A stretch of DNA of 5,862 nucleotides from an uncultured Methylocystaceae bacterium (GCA_945956975.1 CAMFKC010000183.1:1-5862); one strand, 5' to 3'; shown: positions 1-5,643, counted from the first letter of the stretch. Numbers and translations: made by a program. Notes: a model not told the origin generated them from the sequence alone.

Positions 1-870
1 CGCGTGTCCCACGCGGAGCCGAAGCTGCCGCGCAACGTGGCGGTCGCGCGCGACATTCCCTATGGCGCGGAGGAGGACGCGAAGCTCGACTTCTATCTGC
101 CCAAGGACATTGCCGGCACGGACCGCGCGCTGCCGACCATCTTGTGGATTCACGGCGGCGGATGGGCGGGCGGCAGCAAGGAGTATGTCGCGCAATATGC
201 GGCTGCGCTGGCGGCGGGCGGCTTCGCGGTCGCTGCGATCGACTACAGCCTGCCGCCGAAGGCCACCTATCCGACGCCGGTGCGTCAGGCTTTCGACGCG
301 CTCGCCTATCTCAAGCGCGAGGCCGCGCGCTTGCATGTCGATCCCAAGCGCTTCTTCGTGGCCGGCGATTCGGCCGGCGCTCAAATGGCGGCGCAGGTCG
401 CCGCCGCCACGACGTCGAAAGCCTATGCGCGCAAGGTTGGCGTAAAGCCGACGCTGGATGCGAAGGCGTTGAAGGGCGCGCTGCTCTATTGCGGCGCCTT
501 CGATCTCGCGACCATGGGATTTTCAGGGCCGATCACCTCGAAGCTCGACGGGCCCCTCGCGCAATATGCGGGCACGCAGACGTTTCGCGCGGATCGAAAG
601 TTCGCGACCTTCTCCGTCGCGCGCTATGTGACGCGCGCCTTTCCGCCATCCTTCGTGACGGCCGGCAACGACGATGATTTCGAGGACCAGTCGCGCGCCT
701 TCGCGGCGCGCCTGAAGAAGCTCGGCGTGCAGGTCGACGAGATGTTCTTCGACGCCGATTTCACGCCGCGCCAGACGCATGTCTACAATTTCGCGCTGGA
801 CAACAAGCCTGCGCGGGATTCCGTCACGCGCTCGGTGGAGTTCATGAAGGCGGCGCTGGGGTGGAAATGA
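1..870 (+). CDS. alpha/beta hydrolase (esterase/lipase-like), 5' end outside window
   Basis: This is a predicted serine hydrolase, probably a carboxylesterase of the hormone-sensitive-lipase/BD-FAE-like group; the natural substrate cannot be read from the sequence. Counting the GTG at position 4 as residue 1, the oxyanion-hole motif HGGGW lies at residues 50-54 and the nucleophile elbow GDSAG at 121-125, with Ser123 as nucleophile. An acidic residue in the GNDDD stretch (223-225) and His259 in QTHVYNF complete a plausible catalytic triad. The frame is open to the first base of the window, so the GTG may not be the real start. The reading begins close to the family's first beta strand, so an upstream start, perhaps with a signal peptide, is likely. 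The gene ends at TGA 868-870 and converges with the minus-strand membrane protein gene. The fold assignment is firm; the substrate is unknown. Confidence 0.9.
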   Translation, partial: RVSHAEPKLPRNVAVARDIPYGAEEDAKLDFYLPKDIAGTDRALPTILWIHGGGWAGGSKEYVAQYAAALAAGGFAVAAIDYSLPPKATYPTPVRQAFDALAYLKREAARLHVDPKRFFVAGDSAGAQMAAQVAAATTSKAYARKVGVKPTLDAKALKGALLYCGAFDLATMGFSGPITSKLDGPLAQYAGTQTFRADRKFATFSVARYVTRAFPPSFVTAGNDDDFEDQSRAFAARLKKLGVQVDEMFFDADFTPRQTHVYNFALDNKPARDSVTRSVEFMKAALGWK

Positions 871-873
871 CGG

Positions 874-930
874 GCGCTGGAAAGCGCGGCCGCAAGTGTT
901 GAAGGTCTGACGTCGCCGCGCTTCAGACCT
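874..930. terminator. two hairpins in a convergent gap, weak terminator candidates
   Basis: The 52-bp gap between two convergent genes holds a short hairpin directly after the hydrolase stop (GCGCT 874-878 pairing with AGCGC 883-887, GGAA loop). A longer perfect 8-bp inverted repeat follows (AGGTCTGA 903-910 with TCAGACCT 923-930, 12-nt loop). The right arm of the second repeat includes the TGA stop of the minus-strand gene. Neither hairpin is followed by a clear T run on either strand, so intrinsic termination is uncertain. The symmetric repeat between convergent stops is the only argument for a role. Confidence 0.3.
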
Positions 931-1474
931 GCGTCGTCGCGAGATCCGGCATCAGCAGCGCGGCAAATATCGTGAACAGCAGCAGCAGCGCCCAGAAGGC
1001 GACCGCGCTGCGGCTGATGAGGCGCGAGCCGTAGGCTTCGACATGCTGTTCCCAGCCCGGCGGATTGCCGGCGTAGGTCTGGATGTCGGCGCGCCAGAGG
1101 TCGCTCAGCTTGAACTTCTGGTCGAAGATGGAGGGGCGTGGCAGCAGCACGGTGCCATGTTCCGCAATGCGGCCGAAAGCGGCGATCTCGATCTCGCGCA
1201 GGTAGGCGGCGATCTCGGCGATGCGCGACAGCGCTACCCAGGCGCGCACGCCCGCCAGCAGCACCATGATCGGCGCGATCCAGTAGACGCCACGCCCGCC
1301 CGCGGCGGCGCCGTGCGTGAGCACCCACGTATAGAAAAGCGCGAGCGCGCCGAGCGTCAGAGTCTCCAGCCGGCGCGTGTCGCGCACCTGCTCAAGGATT
1401 TCTTCGCGCAACATGCGATATTGGTCGGCGTGGTCGAGGTCGCTCACGGTCCTGGCGCTTTGCGTGTCCAGCAT
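923..1474 (-). CDS. uncharacterised three-helix membrane protein downstream of apt
   Basis: This encodes a 183-residue protein that I do not recognise as a named family. Residues 13-36 are charged and probably helical. Hydrophobic stretches at about 38-54, 63-82 and 156-175 look like three membrane segments. Between the second and third lies a polar region of roughly 70 residues containing the string NPPGWEQHVEAYGSRL. There is no obvious signal peptide and no catalytic motif. The ATG at 1472-1474 lies only 2 nt after the apt stop codon, so the gene almost certainly shares the apt transcript and may depend on translational coupling. A GGCGGG stretch in the 3' end of apt could serve as a weak ribosome binding site. 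Codon use matches the neighbours. It is real as a coding sequence; its function is unknown. Confidence 0.8.
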   Translation of the reverse strand: MLDTQSARTVSDLDHADQYRMLREEILEQVRDTRRLETLTLGALALFYTWVLTHGAAAGGRGVYWIAPIMVLLAGVRAWVALSRIAEIAAYLREIEIAAFGRIAEHGTVLLPRPSIFDQKFKLSDLWRADIQTYAGNPPGWEQHVEAYGSRLISRSAVAFWALLLLFTIFAALLMPDLATTQV

Positions 1475-1476
1475 GA

Positions 1477-2025
1477 TCAGTGCCCGCCGAATGAGACGAG
1501 AGTGCGGACGGGGACGCCGAGGTCGCGGATTTTCTGCGCGCCGCCGAGGTCCGGCAGGTCGATCACGAAACAGGCGGCGACGATGTTGGCGCCCATCTTC
1601 TGCAGAAGCTTGACCGCGCCCTCCGCCGTGCCGCCGGTGGCGATGAGATCGTCGACCAGAATGACACGCTCGCCTTTCGTGACGGCGTCCTCGTGCATCT
1701 CCATCTCGTCGATGCCGTATTCCAGCGAATAGGCGATCGAGACCTTGGCGTGGGGCAACTTGCCCTTCTTGCGGATCGGGATGAAGCCCGCCGAAAGCTG
1801 ATGCGCCACCGCGCCGCCGAGAATGAAGCCGCGCGCTTCCATGCCGGCCACCTTGTCGATGCGCCCGCCCGCCCAGGGATGGACGAGTTCGTCCACGGCG
1901 CGGCGGAAGGCGCGGGCGTCGCCGAGCAGGGTGGTGATGTCGCGAAACAAAATGCCCGGCTTGGGGTAGTCGGGGATCGTACGAATGGCGTCGGCAAGGG
2001 TCTGTTCGAGCGAAGTCGCGTTCAT
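1477..2025 (-). CDS. apt: adenine phosphoribosyltransferase
   Basis: This cytoplasmic purine-salvage enzyme joins adenine and PRPP to give AMP and pyrophosphate. The 182-residue length is typical. Visible signatures are the N-terminal FRDIT (27-31) near the adenine site, GMEARGFI (61-68), the flexible-loop stretch RKKGKLP (85-91), and the PRPP-binding motif VILVDDLIATGGT (121-133) with its paired aspartates. The ATG at 2023-2025 is preceded on the minus strand by a GGAAAA stretch (2030-2035), which is a modest ribosome binding site. The gene is first in a minus-strand unit with the membrane protein that starts 2 nt after its stop. It diverges from the small membrane protein gene across a 75-bp gap. 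Functionally it pairs with the nearby mtnP, whose product is adenine. Confidence 0.97.
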   Translation of the reverse strand: MNATSLEQTLADAIRTIPDYPKPGILFRDITTLLGDARAFRRAVDELVHPWAGGRIDKVAGMEARGFILGGAVAHQLSAGFIPIRKKGKLPHAKVSIAYSLEYGIDEMEMHEDAVTKGERVILVDDLIATGGTAEGAVKLLQKMGANIVAACFVIDLPDLGGAQKIRDLGVPVRTLVSFGGH

Positions 2026-2100
2026 CGGCTTTTCCGGGTCTGGCGCGCAGGTGCTAAGGCTCGGGTTTGATGACCCAGATTTTCCCGAAAGGAAAGCATC

Positions 2101-2298
2101 ATGAACGATCAGGGCCAGCGCGTGACCGTCGTCGACATCGACATCCCCTTCACGCGCCTCGTCGGAATATTCATCAAATGGGGCATAGCCGCCGTGCCGG
2201 CGACGATCGCGCTGTCGGTGATCTTCAGCATCGTGTTCTCGCTGCTGATGGGCATTTTCGGCTTTGGCGCGATGAAGCTGCCGACGACGCGGTTGTAA
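2101..2298 (+). CDS. small membrane protein, 65 residues, unknown function
   Basis: I do not recognise this short gene as a characterised family. A polar N-terminus of about 16 residues ends in VDIDIPFTRL. It is followed by a hydrophobic region at residues 17-58, with Lys26 and Trp27 splitting it into a short, possibly amphipathic first part and a strongly hydrophobic stretch at about 28-57 (one long or two short membrane segments). The C-terminus is a short basic tail. Evidence that it is real: a good purine-rich ribosome binding site (GAAAGGAAAG, 2086-2095) five bases before the ATG, alphaproteobacterial codon use, and a precise fit between apt and mtnP. The stop is 3 bp from the mtnP stop on the opposite strand. 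Its promoter would have to lie in the 75-bp gap shared with apt; I see no convincing boxes there. Confidence 0.72.
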   Translation: MNDQGQRVTVVDIDIPFTRLVGIFIKWGIAAVPATIALSVIFSIVFSLLMGIFGFGAMKLPTTRL

Positions 2299-2301
2299 GG
2301 A

Positions 2302-3180
2302 TCACCCCGCCGCGTTCACCCGCGCCATGATCGCGTCCAGCTTCTTCAGCAGTTCGGGATCGCGCGCCTCGGGCGCGGTGATCAGCGCCGTGTCGAGCGC
2401 GCGGTCGGAGCCGATCGGGCAGGGGGTGCGCTCGGGCGGCATGTCTTTCAGCAGCCGCGCCAGCAGGCGGCTCGCCCTGGCGGCGTTGTCGTGGACGATC
2501 TTGATGATCTGCGCGACATCGACGTCGTCGTGCTCGGGATGCCAGCAGTCGAAATCCGTCACCATCGCCACCGTGGCGTATGAGATCTCGGCCTCGCGGG
2601 CGAGCTTCACTTCCGGGCAGGCGGTCATGCCGATGACATCGTAGCCCGCGGCCTTGTAGGTGAGGGATTCCGCGAGCGACGAGAATTGCGGGCCTTCCAT
2701 GCAGACGTAGGTTCCGCCCTTGTGGAACGCGATGTTCTCAGCGGCGGCAGCGTCGGCGATGCGCTGTTGCAGCAGCGGCGCGACCGGGTGCGCCATCGAG
2801 ACATGGGCGACGCAGCCGTTGCCGAAGAAGGAGGAATGGCGGCCGAAGGTGCGGTCGACGAATTGGTCCACCAGCACGAAGAAGCCGGGATAGAATTTCT
2901 CCTTGAAGGAGCCGCAGGCCGAGACCGAGATAATGTCGGTGACGCCGACGCGCTTCAGCGCGTCGATGTTGGCGCGGTAGTTGATGCCGGACGGCGATAG
3001 CCGGTGGCCGCGGCCGTGGCGGGGCAGGAAAACCGCCTCCGTGCCGCCCATGCGGCCGAAATGCAGGGTGTCGGATGGCTCGCCCCAGGGGGTGGGCACC
3101 TTCTCCTCGCGCAGGTCTTCCAGACCCGGCAGGTTGTAGACGCCCGAACCGCCGATGATGCCGATGATGGGTCTGGCCAT
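2302..3180 (-). CDS. mtnP: S-methyl-5'-thioadenosine phosphorylase
   Basis: The enzyme cleaves methylthioadenosine with phosphate to adenine and 5-methylthioribose-1-phosphate, the first step in recycling the by-product of polyamine or homoserine-lactone synthesis. The 292-residue protein belongs to the trimeric purine nucleoside phosphorylase family. Visible motifs are GIIGGSG (7-13), the phosphate-site RHGRGHR (54-60), NYRAN (67-71), SACGSFKE (87-94) and CMEGPQFSS (160-168). The TDFDCW stretch (208-213) contains the paired aspartates D209 and D211, typical of MTA phosphorylases; guanosine/inosine enzymes carry Asn in place of the first. The start ATG (3178-3180) fits the family N-terminus and is preceded by GGGGAC (minus strand, 3184-3189). 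The gene diverges from trxB and converges on the small membrane protein gene. The adenine product is the substrate of the nearby Apt. Confidence 0.96.
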   Translation of the reverse strand: MARPIIGIIGGSGVYNLPGLEDLREEKVPTPWGEPSDTLHFGRMGGTEAVFLPRHGRGHRLSPSGINYRANIDALKRVGVTDIISVSACGSFKEKFYPGFFVLVDQFVDRTFGRHSSFFGNGCVAHVSMAHPVAPLLQQRIADAAAAENIAFHKGGTYVCMEGPQFSSLAESLTYKAAGYDVIGMTACPEVKLAREAEISYATVAMVTDFDCWHPEHDDVDVAQIIKIVHDNAARASRLLARLLKDMPPERTPCPIGSDRALDTALITAPEARDPELLKKLDAIMARVNAAG

Positions 3181-3261
3181 GATGTCCCCGCGAATGTGTC
3201 AGCCGCGTTTTGGCCTCACGGATGTTTGAGCGCAAGGCCGTGGATGGCGGCGCCTGCGGCC

Positions 3262-3290
3262 TTGTTTGGGGCGGAACGCGTCCGTAGATT
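3262..3290 (+). promoter_or_regulatory. candidate sigma-70 type promoter for trxB
   Basis: TTGTTT (3262-3267) and TAGATT (3285-3290) are separated by exactly 17 nt in the mtnP-trxB divergent gap. Transcription would begin near 3297 and leave a leader of about 70 nt. The boxes match the consensus at only 3 and 4 of 6 positions, so this is a position-based guess. Confidence 0.3.
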
Positions 3291-3355
3291 GGGACAAAGC
3301 CCGAAACGCCTGCGTTTTGGCGAGAAATTCGGCGTGCCGCGCGACGGCGCGCCCT

Positions 3356-3359
3356 GGAG
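3356..3359 (+). promoter_or_regulatory. ribosome binding site that fixes the trxB start
   Basis: GGAG lies five bases before the ATG at 3365. The open frame extends 33 codons further upstream to an ATG at 3266. That extension is low-complexity, shows no conserved fold, and precedes the usual TrxB N-terminus (a short polar lead into the GSGPAG strand), so the 3365 start is preferred. Confidence 0.7.
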
Positions 3360-3364
3360 TTCCC

Positions 3365-4333
3365 ATGTCCCAGTCCAAGACACGCCACGCCCGCCTCATC
3401 ATCGTCGGCTCGGGGCCGGCCGGCTACACGACGGCCATCTACGCTGCGCGCGCCATGCTCTCGCCGGTGCTGATCTCCGGTTTCGAGCCCGGCGGGCAAT
3501 TGATGATCACCACCGACGTCGAGAATTATCCGGGCTTCGCCGAACCGATCCAGGGCCCTTGGCTGATGGAACAGATGCGCGCGCAGGCCGAGCATGTCGG
3601 CACGGAACTCGTGTCGGACTACGTCACCAAGGCCGAACTCGGCCAGCGGCCGTTCCGGCTGACCTGCGATTCCGGGAATGTGTGGACCTGCGACGCGCTG
3701 GTCATCGCCACCGGCGCCAAGGCCAAGTGGCTGGGCACGCCGAGCGAAGAGAAGTTCAAGGGCTACGGCGTATCGGCCTGCGCGACCTGCGACGGATTTT
3801 TCTACCGGGGCAAGGAAGTCATCGTCGTCGGCGGCGGCAATTCCGCGGTGGAGGAGGCGCTGTATCTGGCCAATCTCGCCGCCAAGGTGACTGTGGTGCA
3901 CCGCCGCGATTCCTTCCGTTCGGAAAAGATCCTTGCGGACCGGCTGTTCGGCAATCCGAAGATCGAGGTCGTCTGGAATTCCGCGATCGACGAGATTCTC
4001 GGCGTCGAGAACCCGCTGGGCGTGACCGGCGTGCGGCTGAAGAACGTGCTCACCGGCGTGACCGAGGAGCGCAAGGTGGACGGCGTGTTCGTCGCGATCG
4101 GCCATGCGCCTGCGTCAGAGCTCTTCGCCGGCCAGGTGGAGATGAAGGCCAATGGCTACATCAAGACCGTTCCTGGCACGACGCAGACCAACATTCCCGG
4201 CGTTTTTGCTGCCGGCGACGTCGCCGACGACATCTACCGCCAGGCGGTGACGGCGGCGGGACTTGGCTGCATGGCCGCGCTCGAGGCCGAGAAATATCTG
4301 GCGGCGCAGGAGGCGCGTGCGGCGGCGGAATAG
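3365..4333 (+). CDS. trxB: thioredoxin reductase (NADPH)
   Basis: This cytoplasmic flavoenzyme moves electrons from NADPH through FAD and a redox disulfide to thioredoxin, supporting ribonucleotide reduction and oxidative-stress repair. The 322 residues match the low-molecular-weight bacterial TrxB length. In order: FAD-binding GSGPAG (15-20), GGQL (43-46), ATG (115-117), active-site CATC (C139 and C142) followed by DG, NADPH-binding GGGNSA (156-161), the NADPH-selecting HRRDSFR (179-185), and the C-terminal FAD motif FAAGDV (281-286). All catalytic features are intact. The start is the ATG with GGAG upstream, not the 33-codon longer option. The LysR gene lies 171 bp downstream in the same direction, an arrangement I recall for trxB and lsrB/vtlR in Hyphomicrobiales. 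The LysR gene may be partly co-transcribed, since I see no T-tailed terminator in between. Confidence 0.97.
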   Translation: MSQSKTRHARLIIVGSGPAGYTTAIYAARAMLSPVLISGFEPGGQLMITTDVENYPGFAEPIQGPWLMEQMRAQAEHVGTELVSDYVTKAELGQRPFRLTCDSGNVWTCDALVIATGAKAKWLGTPSEEKFKGYGVSACATCDGFFYRGKEVIVVGGGNSAVEEALYLANLAAKVTVVHRRDSFRSEKILADRLFGNPKIEVVWNSAIDEILGVENPLGVTGVRLKNVLTGVTEERKVDGVFVAIGHAPASELFAGQVEMKANGYIKTVPGTTQTNIPGVFAAGDVADDIYRQAVTAAGLGCMAALEAEKYLAAQEARAAAE

Positions 4334-4381
4334 CCGGACCCGCCCGAAAAAATGCCTGCACCAGCACAAATATCGCTGGAA

Positions 4382-4394
4382 TTGTCCGACAAAA
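4382..4394. promoter_or_regulatory. inverted repeat upstream of the lysR gene, possible LysR operator
   Basis: TTGTC-C-GACAA (4382-4392) is a perfect 5-bp inverted repeat around one base. It contains a T-N11-A frame (T4382 to A4394), the loose core of LysR-family sites. It lies about 55-60 bp before the start site predicted from the candidate promoter at 4407-4435, where a LysR protein acting on its own gene commonly binds. Short palindromes occur by chance, so this is only suggestive. Confidence 0.3.
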
Positions 4395-4406
4395 GCATGC
4401 CATGAA

Positions 4407-4435
4407 TTGCCGCACACAAGAACGTGGCGCATAAG
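4407..4435 (+). promoter_or_regulatory. candidate sigma-70 type promoter for the lysR gene
   Basis: TTGCCG (4407-4412) and CATAAG (4430-4435) are separated by 17 nt, each matching four of six consensus positions. Transcription would start near 4442 and give a leader of about 60 nt. It is the best box pair I found in the 171-bp trxB-lysR gap, but matches of this quality are not rare. Confidence 0.4.
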
Positions 4436-4456
4436 CCGCGCGACCTCAGCGCATAA

Positions 4457-4489
4457 CGTCCGTCAAACGGACGGCGGCCGAACGGGCCG
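4457..4489 (+). other. two adjacent small hairpins in the lysR leader
   Basis: CGTCCGT (4457-4463) pairs perfectly with ACGGACG (4467-4473) over a 3-nt loop. CGGCC (4475-4479) pairs with GGCCG (4485-4489) over a 5-nt loop. The second hairpin ends just before the ribosome binding site at 4491. Neither has a T tract, so they are unlikely to be terminators. They could stabilise the leader or influence ribosome access; no function is shown. Confidence 0.35.
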
Positions 4490-4490
4490 A

Positions 4491-4499
4491 AGGGGAGGG
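4491..4499 (+). promoter_or_regulatory. strong ribosome binding site supporting the GTG start of lysR
   Basis: AGGGGAGGG is a purine-rich Shine-Dalgarno-like stretch five bases before GTG 4505-4507. No nearby in-frame ATG fits as well, and the GTG gives the MDWDKLRVFH start expected of this LysR subgroup. Confidence 0.75.
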
Positions 4500-4504
4500 T
4501 TGCC

Positions 4505-5398
4505 GTGGATTGGGATAAGCTGCGCGTTTTCCACGCGGCGGCGGAAGCCGGCTCTTTCACGCATGCGGGCGAGCGGCTCGGTCTGAGCCAGTCGGCTGTC
4601 AGCCGGCAGGTCGGCGCGCTGGAGCAGGATCTCGACACGCCGCTGTTTCACCGTCACGCCCGCGGCCTCATCCTGACGGAGCAGGGCGATATCCTGCTGC
4701 GCACGGTCAAGGACGTGATGAGCAAGCTGGAGGCGGCGCGGCTTCGGCTTTCCGAGCAGCGCGAAAAGCCCCAGGGCGAATTGCGCGTGACCACGACGCT
4801 GGGCATAGGCGCCAACTGGCTCGCGCCCCAGCTCGGCGAATTCCTGGAGCTCTATCCGGAGATCAAGCTCCGTCTGATCCTGACCGACGACGAACTCGAT
4901 CTCGGCATGCGCGAGGCGGACGTCGGCCTGCGCCTGCGGGCGCCTTCCCAGCCCGATCTGATCCGGCGCCGGCTGTTCACCGTCCACTACCACCTCTACG
5001 CGTCCGCCGATTACATCCGTCGGCATGGGCAGCCCAAGACGCTGGTCGACCTCGACCAGCATCGCATCCTCAGCTACGGCGCGACGGGCGCGGGTTTTCT
5101 CAACAGCCTCAATTCGTTGCTGACGGCGGGGCGCGACGCGAAGAACCCGCGCGTACCGGCGCTGTCGGTCAACAACATCACGGCGCTGCGGCATGCGGTG
5201 GAGGCGGGCGTCGGCATTGCGGTGCTGCCGGAATATCTGCTGGCGGCGGCCGATTCCGGGCTGGTGCAATTGCTGCCGAACGCGGAAATGCCGGAGCTCG
5301 AGTGTTATCTCGTCTACCCCGAGGAAATGAAGAACGTCGCCCGCGTCCAGGTCTTCCGCGATTTCCTGGTCGCCAACGCGCAGCGCTGGAAATACTAG
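4505..5398 (+). CDS. LysR-family transcriptional regulator, LsrB/VtlR-like
   Basis: This is a DNA-binding regulator of 297 residues, a standard LysR length. The N-terminal winged helix-turn-helix covers about residues 4-63. The recognition region is FTHAGERLGLSQSAVSRQVG (18-37), followed by the typical ALEQDLDTPLFHRHARGLILT. A linker helix (about 64-88) leads to the effector-binding domain from GELRV (91-95) to the end. The N-terminus MDWDKLRVFHAAAEAGSF and the position right after trxB resemble, from memory, LsrB of Sinorhizobium and Agrobacterium and VtlR of Brucella, which control stress, envelope and AbcR small-RNA functions. Only one cysteine (C267) is present, which matters because redox sensing by cysteines has been described for LsrB. 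Translation starts at GTG with a strong ribosome binding site. A hairpin terminator follows 18 nt after the stop. LysR family is certain; the subgroup is likely, not proven. Confidence 0.93.
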   Translation: MDWDKLRVFHAAAEAGSFTHAGERLGLSQSAVSRQVGALEQDLDTPLFHRHARGLILTEQGDILLRTVKDVMSKLEAARLRLSEQREKPQGELRVTTTLGIGANWLAPQLGEFLELYPEIKLRLILTDDELDLGMREADVGLRLRAPSQPDLIRRRLFTVHYHLYASADYIRRHGQPKTLVDLDQHRILSYGATGAGFLNSLNSLLTAGRDAKNPRVPALSVNNITALRHAVEAGVGIAVLPEYLLAAADSGLVQLLPNAEMPELECYLVYPEEMKNVARVQVFRDFLVANAQRWKY

Positions 5399-5416
5399 GC
5401 CCGGCAGGGGCATGAG

Positions 5417-5446
5417 CCTCGCGCATGCCGATGCGCGAGGTTTCAT
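5417..5446 (+). terminator. intrinsic terminator-like hairpin after lysR
   Basis: CCTCGCGCAT (5417-5426) pairs perfectly with ATGCGCGAGG (5431-5440) over the tetraloop GCCG, and is followed by TTTCAT. The 10-bp GC-rich stem begins 18 nt after the lysR stop. The T run is short, so termination may be partial. It separates lysR from the RNA candidate further downstream. Confidence 0.7.
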
Positions 5447-5451
5447 GTTGG

Positions 5452-5474
5452 GCTCGCATGCCTACCATGCGGGC
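5452..5474. promoter_or_regulatory. inverted repeat upstream of the small RNA candidate, possible operator
   Basis: CGCATG (5455-5460) and CATGCG (5466-5471) form a perfect 6-bp inverted repeat with a 5-bp spacer. The arms extend to 9 positions (5452-5460 and 5466-5474) with one mismatched position. Its centre is about 54 bp before the proposed RNA start, a usual place for an activator. The GCATGCC half also occurs at 4395-4401 upstream of lysR. There is no clear T-N11-A frame, so linking it to the LysR protein is speculation. Confidence 0.3.
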
Positions 5475-5481
5475 GCCCTGA

Positions 5482-5510
5482 TTGCTTGGGACTCGGGCAA
5501 AGCGCATCCT
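5482..5510 (+). promoter_or_regulatory. weak candidate promoter for the small RNA
   Basis: TTGCTT (5482-5487) and CATCCT (5505-5510) with a 17-nt spacer each match three of six consensus bases, predicting a start near 5517. The match is poor. An activator-dependent promoter could look like this, but so could random sequence. Confidence 0.2.
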
Positions 5511-5516
5511 TCCATC

Positions 5517-5628
5517 ATCGGTTGCGTCGTTCACTGCCTCCCCGGTGAACAAAACAGCCGGTCATTCCCTCTTGAAGTCCTCTGGCGACATGCCGGAAGC
5601 GGCCGGACGAAAGTCCGGCCTTCTTTTT
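5517..5628 (+). ncRNA. candidate trans-acting small RNA, AbcR (alpha-r15)-like
   Basis: This 245-bp protein-free gap ends in a strong plus-strand terminator, although lysR already has its own hairpin 170 nt earlier. The sequence folds into a first hairpin: CGGTTG (5519-5524) with CAGCCG (5555-5560), a 4x4 internal loop, then GTTCAC (5529-5534) with GTGAAC (5545-5550). This leaves GCCTCCCC (5536-5543) in the loop. Next comes a pyrimidine-rich, mostly unpaired stretch with TTCCCTCTTG (5565-5574), and then the terminator hairpin. C-rich loops complementary to Shine-Dalgarno sequences, a length near 110 nt and a place beside the lsrB/vtlR gene are what I recall for AbcR1/AbcR2 of Rhizobium and Agrobacterium relatives, which repress ABC-transporter mRNAs with Hfq. 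The 5' end is a guess from a weak promoter. Alternatively, this is only a long lysR 3' UTR with a second terminator. Confidence 0.55.
5601..5628 (+). terminator. strong Rho-independent terminator
   Basis: GGCCGGAC (5601-5608) pairs perfectly with GTCCGGCC (5613-5620) around a GAAA tetraloop and is followed by TTCTTTTT (5621-5628). The T tract is only on the plus-strand side, so it terminates plus-strand transcription: the small RNA candidate or lysR read-through. It sits 15 bp before the convergent DUF4142 stop. An alternative pairing of 5602-5609 with 5634-5641 exists but is longer-range and less likely. Confidence 0.9.
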
Positions 5629-5643
5629 GCGTCCGTCCGGCGA

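Noticed and set aside
2026..2100. Possible regulatory hairpin (GGGT 2063-2066 with ACCC 2073-2076) in the apt/small-gene gap
   Set aside because: The stem is only 4 bp, and no convincing promoter boxes could be placed for either direction.
3181..3261. Possible mtnP promoter on the minus strand (TTGCGC, 17 nt, CAAAAC)
   Set aside because: The -10 element matches only three consensus bases and nothing else supports it.
3266..3364. 33-codon N-terminal extension of trxB
   Set aside because: It is not typical of TrxB, and the ATG at 3365 has GGAG at a good distance. The candidate promoter at 3262-3290 would also overlap the extension.
2738..4105. Minus-strand open frame of 455 codons spanning mtnP and trxB
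   Set aside because: It lies across two well-supported genes in other frames, is rich in Arg, His and Pro as expected for GC-rich shadow frames, and shows no domain.
3004..4434. Plus-strand open frame of 476 codons overlapping mtnP and trxB
   Set aside because: It is out of frame with trxB and has Arg/Gly-rich low-complexity content; trxB has all its motifs in the other frame.
4463..5446. Minus-strand open frame of 327 codons opposite lysR
   Set aside because: It is antisense to a LysR gene with clear HTH and effector domains; the composition is typical of a shadow frame.
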